DNA of 15,756 nt. Origin: an uncultured Bacilli bacterium (GTDB lineage: Bacteria > Bacillota_I > Bacilli_A > Mycoplasmatales > Mycoplasmoidaceae). Both the position numbers and the translations under genes were made by a program. Position 1 is the stretch's first letter. Each line of letters begins with the position of its first letter. This document shows positions 1-8,040 of the stretch, in pieces. Where the stretch lies: assembly GCA_904501665.1 (NCBI GenBank), contig CAJGBT010000023.1:1-15756 (forward strand), in the 5' to 3' direction. Below the pieces are notes generated by a model. It had not been told where the DNA came from and ran no database searches. It saw only the letters and a program-made list of their open reading frames with translations.

Positions 1-30
1 CATCATGAGTTATTTGAGTGTATAACATAA
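1..30 (+). CDS. Possible 3' end of an upstream gene (partial)
   Basis: Frame 1 reads nine codons (HHELFECIT) and ends at TAA, two bases before a strong intrinsic terminator. That is where the last gene of an upstream rightward transcript would be expected to stop. Frame 2 also ends early (TAA at 23-25), so the choice of frame is a guess. Nothing can be said about function from nine residues. Confidence 0.25.
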   Translation, partial: HHELFECIT

Positions 31-31
31 T

Positions 32-65
32 TGCTCCCTTTCCGTACTAAAGGGGGCACTTTTTT
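32..65 (+). terminator. Rho-independent terminator
   Basis: A 10-bp stem (TGCTCCCTTT at 32-41 with AAAGGGGGCA at 49-58, one G-U pair) closes a 7-base loop and is followed by C and six Ts (60-65). This is a classic intrinsic terminator for rightward transcription entering from the left. Part of its right arm and T run can instead pair with 82-93 (see findings). Confidence 0.85.
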
Positions 66-81
66 ATATATTTACAAAATT

Positions 82-122
82 AAAAAGTGCTCCACCTTTA
101 TTTTATCAAAGGCGTTGCACTT
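82..122 (-). terminator. Imperfect hairpin, possible leftward terminator
   Basis: AAGTGC (85-90) pairs with GCACTT (117-122) and CCTTT (95-99) with AAAGG (108-112), with an unpaired 4x4 internal loop between them and an 8-base terminal loop. On the minus strand the stem is followed directly by a U-rich stretch (CTTTTTAATTTT), so it could stop leftward transcription. On the plus strand no T run follows. Its sequence resembles the 32-65 terminator in inverted orientation. No protein gene on the minus strand reaches it. Confidence 0.5.
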
Positions 123-129
123 AATAATT

Positions 130-147
130 CAATTTGGGAACCAATTG
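130..147. repeat. Short inverted repeat
   Basis: CAATTTGG (130-137) and CCAATTG (141-147) pair over 7 bp with one bulged T and a 3-base loop (GAA). There is no T run on either side, so a terminator is unlikely. The function is unknown. Confidence 0.4.
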
Positions 148-224
148 TAATTTTAAAAGTTATCTATTCATCTCAATTCCTAGTGAAAATGTCAAAAACA
201 AATTAAGGTTTATTTTGTAAGAAT

Positions 225-285
225 GGAAGTGTAGCAATTTTTAAAGAAACTCAATTAGAGCTACATGCTAATTTGTTACACTTCC
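225..285. repeat. Long-armed hairpin (13-bp stem)
   Basis: GGAAGTGTAGCAA (225-237) pairs with TTGTTACACTTCC (273-285) over 13 bp with a single G-U pair. It encloses 35 bases that contain a small inner CTC/GAG hairpin. No T run follows on the plus strand (TTTATGTG), so it is not a standard terminator. It lies about 125 bases upstream of the giant surface protein gene. It may be part of a small RNA, an mRNA leader or a protein-binding site; the sequence alone does not decide. Confidence 0.6.
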
Positions 286-325
286 TTTATGTGCTTAAGT
301 TACTACATATTAACATTAAAAGTTA

Positions 326-342
326 TTTATTTTATAAATAAA
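326..342. repeat. AT palindrome shared with the rRNA leader
   Basis: TTTATTT (326-332) and AAATAAA (336-342) form a perfect palindrome around TAT. The identical 18-base string TTTATTTTATAAATAAAA (326-343) recurs at 10673-10690 in the rRNA leader. Stretches 148-224 and 286-325 hold no ORF, RNA gene or repeat that I recognise. Confidence 0.45.
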
Positions 343-379
343 ATATTTGAAAAAATAAATAATATAAATTATATTTTTA

Positions 380-385
380 TATAAT
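380..385 (+). promoter_or_regulatory. Putative -10 box (TATAAT) of the giant surface protein gene
   Basis: A perfect TATAAT lies 24 bases before the ATG at 410, which would give a very short leader. The best -35-like sequence, TTGAAA at 347-352, is 27 bases away, which is too far. Mollicute promoters often rely on the -10 box, but in such AT-rich DNA the match could be chance. Confidence 0.4.
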
Positions 386-409
386 ATATATAAATAATAT
401 AGATTAAGT

Positions 410-3400
410 ATGGTTTTTAAAAAAAATAATAAAACTAAGTTTTTAGTGAGCGGATTTTCAATATGTTCTATTTTAGGAATTTCACTTTTAGCTGCAAATT
501 CCTTATTTTCTAGTTCTGATAATGTGTTAGCTCCTACTCCTAGATATTACAATAATGGGCGCAAAGTTGATGGCAAAAAAAATATTACAGTTGACCCTAA
601 TCAAAATTATGCTGCTAATGGTCTTTTATGAAGCTATCCTACTCCTAGATATAATCCAATTGAAATTACAGAGCTATATACATCAATTAACAATAACTTG
701 TTATATGACTATGGTAAAAGTGGAGGTGCTGGTGGTGACGATTGAAAATATAAAATATATAATCATTCATATGATAAACTTGAATCTTATAAGCCAGATG
801 AATATACTAATCCATTTTTAAATGAGTCTAAATATGGAGTTGAATTAGGACAAGATGGATCATTAAAATTTGTTAGAGAACCGGGTAAATGAAATGAGAA
901 CTATTATCTTCATCAAAATTTATGATTAGACAAATCAATTGGGCCAGTTATTGATAAAGAACGAGGTAATTATTTTGTAGTTACTGATCATGAACGTCCT
1001 ATTCCTAATCAATATTCTATTAATAACGGAAACTATATAATTCCTAATTTTAGTGTTGACACTTATAGTACTGATGGGTTAATTAGAGGCAAAACAAAAA
1101 AAGGTGAACCAACAAACTATGGAGCATATGAAGCACAAAGAATTGATGGCTTAGAAATTAATGAAAAATCACTTAAAGCAAATGCAACAATAAAACTAAA
1201 TGATTCAAAAAAAATGTATATTTTTCACCAAACACGTCTTCATAATTTTGAGTTAGATTATTATAAAAAATATATGAGTGGTTGAGAATTTCAGGTTACA
1301 CAAGGTTCAGCTCCACAAGGACTTAATGTGGTAATCCAAAATGGTTCTAAAAATGCTGTATTTCGTTTAAGGGATATTAAAAGTGGTGGTGGGCCACAAA
1401 AAAAACAAGTAGGGTTAACAGGAAATAATCGATTACATAGTGGAAAAGGGAAACCTATAAAATTTTCTCCTTTAGGTCAAACACCGTCTCTTCTATTAGG
1501 TGCTATGTCTAATTTTCCTTATGAGCATTTGAACCTTGATGATGATGGTTCTTATCCACCTGGTATTGACCCCTCACCAACTTTAGATAATTTAATTACT
1601 TTTGGTTATTCATATGAAGATGCATCAAACAATGCTTGACAAAGATATCAAGTTGATGCACGTGTTAATCTGCCATTTTGATATTCAAGCATTGATGAAA
1701 AATGATATTTGATATTTGATAGCATCATTTTTCCCCCTGGTGAAGCATCACGTGATAACCTTTTCTGCAATTTTAAATTTGACTTTGAAAAAAATAAAAA
1801 AAATGAAATGAAAAATGTTTATCCATCTGAATGATTATCAGGTATTTTAAATAATGATTCTAAATATAATAATTGATTTACCTTAAGAGTAACATTCCCG
1901 GAAGAATATAAAAACAATTATGGTGTAGCCAATTGAACTACACCAGTAAATTGATGAAGATTTGTTCCAAAATATTCTATTTCTGCTGATGATTATAAAG
2001 GGACATTAAATATTAGTATGACTATTCCTACAATTATTGATCAAGAATATAACATTGGTGACAAAACTATTATTTCAGGACAAGGTAACAATGTTGGCCA
2101 ACCTAAGAAATATTACGCAAGTAATAAAAACCCAGCTTGTATGCAAGATGTTTCTAATAGAACATATAATTTTATAATTGATGGATGAAGAAATTCTGTG
2201 ACATCATTTAATGATATAAAATATATGTCATTTGATGATCAAATTCAATATTTAGCTTCTAATATAAATCAACTTACTCAAAATGAAATTATTTATTCTA
2301 TTAGGAATAAATTTAGTAAAGGTAAGGATTATTTAAACAATTGAGAAGTATTAAATTTAGATCCAATTAAAGATTTATTCATTTCCTATATTAATAATAA
2401 CTTAAGAACAGGACAGGCTACATACCGAGTCCAACTACGAAAATGAGTTGATAGCAATAAAAAACTACATCAAAATGATGATGGACCATACCAAGAATAT
2501 GTTATTAACAATTTTTATAAAATTGCAGGTCGAACACAATTAAATAAAAGTGCTATTATAATTCCTAAAGAATTTAGTAATCTAAAAGTTGATGATATTT
2601 CAAATGACCAATTGCATGATTTGATTATTAAAATGCAAACTGCTGGTGTTAAAAACACAATAAAAACTAAATATACAGATACAACACAAGAAATTTTCAC
2701 TAATTTAGGAGATTTATTAAATTATGAACCGGATTTTTTAGAAATACAACTTCAAAGTAAAGATTATCAAAACGGTATCATTAATTTGAAATTTAAATTA
2801 TCTCATATTTATGACACTGACATTAATAATACTACATTTATAGATAAACGATTAGAGGGTACTATTGCTATTTGTGGTTTTAAAACTGATAACAATAATT
2901 CTATATATAGTTTAAATAGTTCAGCTATTTATGCTGATAAAAATGGAGTAGTTGTTGGCAATCCAACAATAGGTACAAATGTTATTGGAAATAATAATTC
3001 ATTTACTTCTAACAATACATTTAAAAACAATAATTATATTATTTTAAGTCAACAATATATTCATTCACAAAATGCAAGAGCTGCATTAGTTTATGATCCT
3101 GATAGATCTAATAAGATTATAATTAAGCTATTTAATGCTAATAACCAAGAAATTAAAGAATATGTTTTTAATGCCCCAACTATAAATGTTAAGGTGCTTT
3201 CTAAAGATGAGAATCTTTATGCAAATGGTTATACTGAAATTACTAGTTATCTTGACAAATATAACCAGACAAGAAAAGATGATTTTTCATTATGTAATAA
3301 TTCTAATGAATTGATTAATCGGGATGATTTTCTTCGTAATCCTAACAAATACTTTACTATCTCAGAAGTAGATGTGAATAATTATGGTAAAAAACAATCT

Positions 3401-6400
3401 TATCGTCCAATTAATGATTTATATTTAAGAGTTCCAGTTACCAACTCATTATATTGAAACCGAATGATTACATTCAATAATAGTAAAAATAATAATGTAT
3501 TTTCAGATAAAATGTTAATTTTTAATCAAGGAATAGCAAATTATTATAGTGATTCAAGTAATCAAGTTGAATTATTTGGTAACAATCCAACTTTAATTAT
3601 TGATTTTACTAAGAAAGATCCTGAAGTTAATACTCTTGATTATATGAATCTTGAGTTAAAGAATGAATTTATAGTTAGTGCTGCAACTCTTATGCAAAAT
3701 ATTGATGATCAAATTTACTATTCATTTGCATTTATTACAACTACAACTGGAACTGATAAAAATTCATATTTTAGGTTGTTTCGTTCAAATAGCGACTTTA
3801 CAAGTTTTGATACAGATTTTAGCAAGAAAATTAATATTAATTTCTATCCAAAAGTAGTAGCTAATAATGGAAGTGTGTACAATCCATCACTTTATTATCA
3901 ACCACCTGAATTTTATTTATCTAATGAGAATGGGAAATGAAGTATTTTCTTATTATCTGCTAAAACTAATGCTAAAATTGGTAAGACATTTGATTTAAGA
4001 TACCAAATGTTTAAGAGTTCTGATATTACAAACAATGATTCTTCTCCATTAAAGCAATTAAACTTTATTGATCCTATTAGGAAACAAAATATAAAAGAGA
4101 TAACTCCTTTCACAGAAAATGCATTGAATATGAATGGACCAATTTTAACTAATTATTCTTTTGCTAATAATATGAATAAATGAAATTTAACTTATGCTAA
4201 CAAGAATACAAAACAATATTTTGCAATTAGTGTTGATTTAGCAAAACTATGTAGTAGTGATAGTACATCAATTGATCTAAATACTCAATCTATACTATCT
4301 AATAACGATTTTAATAGTGAAAATGATTGAGTTTATAGTTTAAAAGATGACATTAATAGCACATCTTTTTTAGCATTTGACCAAGCAAATACTAACTTTA
4401 TTAATGTTGCTTCAAGTTCTAGTAGCATTAAAGTGGATGTTCCAAGTAATATGGCAAACATTGATCTATCTACAATAAATAATGAACAATTAAAGAGCAT
4501 AATTACTAATGATGTTTTGAGAGCAAAATTAGTTAATTTAAATTATCAAAATTATTTATATTCAAATTATAGTTTTAACAACATTGTTGTAGATTATTTT
4601 AATGGTCGTGTATTTGCTAATTTAGTATTAGATTCAGCTTTTGATTTTAAGTTTGATAAGACCAATAAAATTAGTATCCCAGTTGTAATTGATAAATTTA
4701 AAAAACAAACAAAAGCTACTAATTTAAAATTAACAGATAAAGGTATTAATTATTTTGCTAATTTAGCTCCTTATGAAATTAAGGATAAAATTATTGAAAT
4801 GGTTCAAAAAAACCAATTAAATCAATATTTTGAAATTTCTAATTATCCAGATAAATTAAATTATTTAGAAGAAGCATTATTAGGTTACAATACTAATGGC
4901 ACTGATACTCAAAAAGCTATCAACCAAATAACATTTGATTATAATAATAAAAAAATTCATTTAGGTCTTAATTTGCAAAAAGGTTTCATTGAAGTAAATA
5001 ATACAATTCAATTAACTAAAAATGTATCTATTTTTGTGGATATTGACTTACCAACAATGACAAGCCTAAATAACCTTGAATTAGATGCTACTAAGATTTT
5101 TGGCAGCAATGCTTCTAATTCATTAGCATCATCTTATAAAGATAAAATCATTAATGACCTATCTGGTAATGATGCTAGTAAATTAAAAACAGCTATTGTT
5201 AATGATAAAAATTTTGCTAATATAGGAATTAAACAAGATGATATTTTCTTGACTACAAATATACAATTTGATAATTCAAAGGGTGAATTATATGTTGTTG
5301 CTCAAATTCCAAAACTTCTAACCTTTGGTAGTAATTCAGATAATATTAGGGTAACTATTACAAAATTTAAACCAGTTGCTACTAGTATTCAAAAAAGAGT
5401 TGATCACAAAACTAATGTTGCTCCATCAAAATTACAAGCATATTTAAATGAAGATGTTGGACAAAAAGCTCTAGATTTTATTCAAGTTATTAATCCAGTT
5501 GAAGGTAATAATCCAACTAAAATTATTGCTGCTAATGTAATTGATTTTGATGATAATCTTGGAACAGCTACAGTTTCTTTTTCGGCTATTAATTTTTATG
5601 CTGGTGGTTTAAATCAACTTCCAAATGATGCTTCCCAATCAGGTACTTTAAATGCAACAATTGAATTTGAAAACTTATTTGGTAGTTCTGATTTCTTAAC
5701 ATCAATCAAGAAGAATATTGATGTTAGTTCAAATAACCAATATTCAAGCATGAATGCCCAAACCTTTGCTAATACAATTAATAAAAATAATGATTATGCT
5801 ACGAATTTCTTGCATAATAATAATGCAATTAATAACGCAGCTGATAATACAACTTTTAAAGTATTATCTAGTAGTTTTGATAATAAAAATGGGGAAGTTA
5901 AATTAGTTTATCAATTAGATAAAGTAAAATTGAACAATGGCAATGATGAAAACAAAGATGTTACTTTTTCTACTACAGTTTCTGGCTTTAAACCAGTACT
6001 TGGTCCAACTTCATATAAATTAAAAGATAATTTACCTAATTGAACCTTTGAACAAGTTAAACAAGAAGTTGAATCAGACATTAACAATTTAAAGTTATTA
6101 ATTGATATTAAAAATCCTGTTAATGATTTTAAATTTATTAAGCAAAAAATAGTGGAAAATAGTGATGGTTCTTATACAATTTATGCAATGGTTGATAAAT
6201 ACTATGCTAATGATCAAAATTATACAATGATTGAAAACCAAGAAATTTCTGTAACAATATCAAAAAACAATAATCAATATTTATTAAGAAGTCTAACTTT
6301 TAATACAAATAAAGATCAAACTCAAACTATTTCATCATTAACAAATAGTACAAGTAACAATGTTAATCATATTGCTTTAATTGGTGGGATCATATTCCTT

Positions 6401-6475
6401 ATTTCATTAGGAACAATAATTTGTTATTTAATTTCTTATCAATTTAGAAAAAAAATTCAAAACAATAAGGAGTAG
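410..6475 (+). CDS. Giant surface protein (2021 aa), anchored at both ends, with tandem C-terminal modules
   Basis: One frame runs from ATG 410 to TAG 6473-6475, with about 21 in-frame TGA codons (read as Trp) and no TAA or TAG. An in-frame TAA at 395 fixes 410 as the first possible ATG; no clear Shine-Dalgarno precedes it. Residues 1-10 are basic, 11-32 are hydrophobic (signal peptide or anchor) and there is no convincing lipobox, so it is probably not a lipoprotein. Residues 1988-2010 form a second hydrophobic helix followed by FRKKIQNNKE, consistent with C-terminal membrane anchoring and an external body. Trp is concentrated in residues 74-679 (16 of 21). From about 770 on, and especially 1386-1960, degenerate blocks recur: an acidic FD/DY turn followed by NGxV or KGEL, a hydrophobic beta strand, a charged linker, then a closing strand such as KFKPV or SGFKPV. 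This resembles the Mycoplasma lipoprotein-associated domain (PF04200), from memory. Low-complexity Asn richness is notable. It is probably an adhesin or variable surface protein; the exact role is unknown. It is the first gene of the block leading into hrcA. Confidence 0.88.
532..652 (+). repeat. 16-base direct repeat inside the giant gene (PTPRY twice)
   Basis: TCCTACTCCTAGATAT occurs at 532-547 and 637-652, exactly 105 bases (35 codons) apart and in the same frame. It encodes PTPRY at residues 42-46 and 77-81, just after the signal region. Recombination or slippage between the copies would add or delete 35 residues without a frameshift. Confidence 0.7.
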
Positions 6476-6484
6476 TGTTGGGTA

Positions 6485-7507
6485 ATGAAAAAAAAACAAA
6501 AACAAATAATTACCCCAAGACAAGAAAAAATTTTAAAAAAAATAATTGAGGAATATACTGATACCGCCCAACCTATTAGTAGTCATCAATTAAAAGAAAA
6601 GTCATTCCAATCACTCTCATCAGCAACGATTAGAAATGATATGAGTATTCTTGAAGACTATGGATTGATTGTCAAAAATTATTCTTCTAGTGGTCGAATC
6701 CCTACTACCAAAGGATATCAATATTATAATGACTATTTAAATCATGATATTATTCCTGAAAATATTAAAATTCAAATTAATGATTTAATGTCAAAAAGGA
6801 ATTTATCTATTGATGAAATTATTAAACAATCAGTTGATATTATTTCAAAGTATACTAGTTTAATGTCTGTGTCAACCAATAATTATCATAAGGATTTGTT
6901 AAAAAAAATTGATTTAATTGTTTTAAATGAAAATAGTGCATTATTTATCATTGTTACTTCTAGTGGTAATTTAATTAAAAAGGAAATTGATATTAATGAT
7001 CCAACAAATATTGAGGATGTCAGCATTTGTGTTAATATTTTTAATGATCGTTTAGTAAATACACCTTTATCTGAGATTCAAGATAAACTAGATTTATTAA
7101 AAGAAATAATTAAAGGGAAAATTAAATCATATGAATATGTCATTCAAGAAATTGTTAATAAAATCTTTAAAGGAATTGATTGAGTAAATGTCCATGTTGG
7201 TAGAACTGAACAGGCATTAGTACATCCTGAATTTAGTGACATTAAAAAGTTAAAAAAATTATTAATATTATTAAATGATGTTTCAGTGTGAAAACAAATT
7301 GCTTTAAATAGACAGATTAATGGTAAAACATCAATTAATTTTAATGATAGTACTGGGATTGAAGACATTTCTATTGCTTCTACCAATATTGATTTAAAAA
7401 CTTCATCTCATGAAATTTCTATGATAGGTCCTGAAAGGGTAACAAAAGCTAAAGCTAAAATTTTATTAGAATTTTTAAAAAAAGAAATTGAAAGGAATTA
7501 TAAATAA
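6485..7507 (+). CDS. hrcA: HrcA, heat-inducible transcription repressor
   Basis: HrcA represses chaperone genes by binding the CIRCE inverted repeat and is released under heat stress; GroEL modulates it in Firmicutes. The 340-aa product has the family's usual length. The N-terminal winged-helix region (about 10-81) carries the diagnostic strings SSATIRNDM (45-53) and SSGRIPTTKGYQYY (68-81). The C-terminal dimerisation and GAF-like part is diverged but complete. Two TGA codons (7181 and 7270) are read as Trp, so standard-code annotation would truncate it at 232 aa. AAGGAG (6467-6472) inside the end of the preceding gene is a plausible ribosome binding site, 12 bases from ATG. It starts 9 bases after the giant gene and overlaps the next gene by one base. 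In many Firmicutes hrcA heads a grpE-dnaK-dnaJ operon; that is not so here, and no CIRCE-like repeat (TTAGCACTC-N9-GAGTGCTAA) was found in the window, so its targets lie elsewhere. Confidence 0.95.
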
Positions 7508-8031
7508 TGAAAAATATAGTTAGCAAAAAAGTTAAAAAATTATTAGCTAAGAATAAGCATGAAAAAATATATCCTATTGCTTTTTGCTTTTTCAGTTTTG
7601 TAACTTGACTTATTTTTAATTTAAACCCAGAACAATATAAAAATTTCCAAGAATTTTGAGAAACAAAAATTACTAATCATATTAATGCAGAAAATATTTT
7701 TAATGATATTAATCAACAAATTGAAAATAATAATATAAATTTAGATAAATATTTAAATCTAGCTGACAATCTAAAACTTAACAAAACTTTAACAATCATT
7801 TTTATTAATTATTTACAAGCAATTATTATTTATGCATCAATCAATAGTTTTAAATGTTTCATTGAAAAAGATTTTAAACTTGAAACTTATAATGACTCAG
7901 TCACTAAATTTTCATTTTATTTAAATAAGATGAGTGTTGTTAATAATCACATTAAAGAAATTTTTCCTTACAATTATGCTTGCATTATTGATTTTGCTAA
8001 AAATATTAAAAAGGAAGTTTTTGAAAAATAA
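7507..8031 (+). CDS. Hypothetical membrane protein (174 aa)
   Basis: ATG 7507-7509 overlaps the hrcA stop by one base (TAATG), and AAAGGAA at 7491-7497 supplies a well-spaced ribosome binding site. Two TGA codons are read as Trp, and a standard-code scan would miss the gene. The product starts with a basic stretch (MKNIVSKKVKKLLAKNKHEK), then a hydrophobic segment at about 22-39 (YPIAFCFFSFVTWLIFNL), a polar Asn-rich middle, and a second hydrophobic segment at about 97-112 (LTIIFINYLQAIIIYASI). The C-terminal part is charged and probably helical. I do not recognise the family. It sits where grpE follows hrcA in other bacteria but shows no GrpE features. Coupled translation with hrcA and nine bases to dxs suggest the same mRNA. 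Confidence 0.8.
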
Positions 8032-8040
8032 ATGTAGAAA

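Noticed and set aside
225..285. tRNA gene suggested by the 7-bp GGAAGTG/CACTTCC end
   Set aside because: No D-, anticodon- or T-arm, no GTTCRA motif and only about 61 bases.
1..409. CRISPR array or transposon end suggested by several inverted repeats
   Set aside because: The repeats differ in sequence and spacing, there are no regular spacers, and no transposase is nearby.
410..500. Lipoprotein signal in the giant protein
   Set aside because: The only early Cys (residue 19) lies inside the hydrophobic core without a proper lipobox; a plain signal or anchor fits better.
555..821. 88-aa plus-strand ORF overlapping the start of the giant gene
   Set aside because: It is in another frame of a continuous code-4 coding sequence and has low-complexity composition; a shadow.
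2515..2700. 61-aa minus-strand hydrophobic ORF (similarly 3913-4113 and 7144-7386)
   Set aside because: Antisense shadows inside well-supported plus-strand genes, with no ribosome binding site or family likeness.
6340..6485. CIRCE operator upstream of hrcA
   Set aside because: No TTAGCACTC/GAGTGCTAA-like inverted repeat here or elsewhere in the window by eye.
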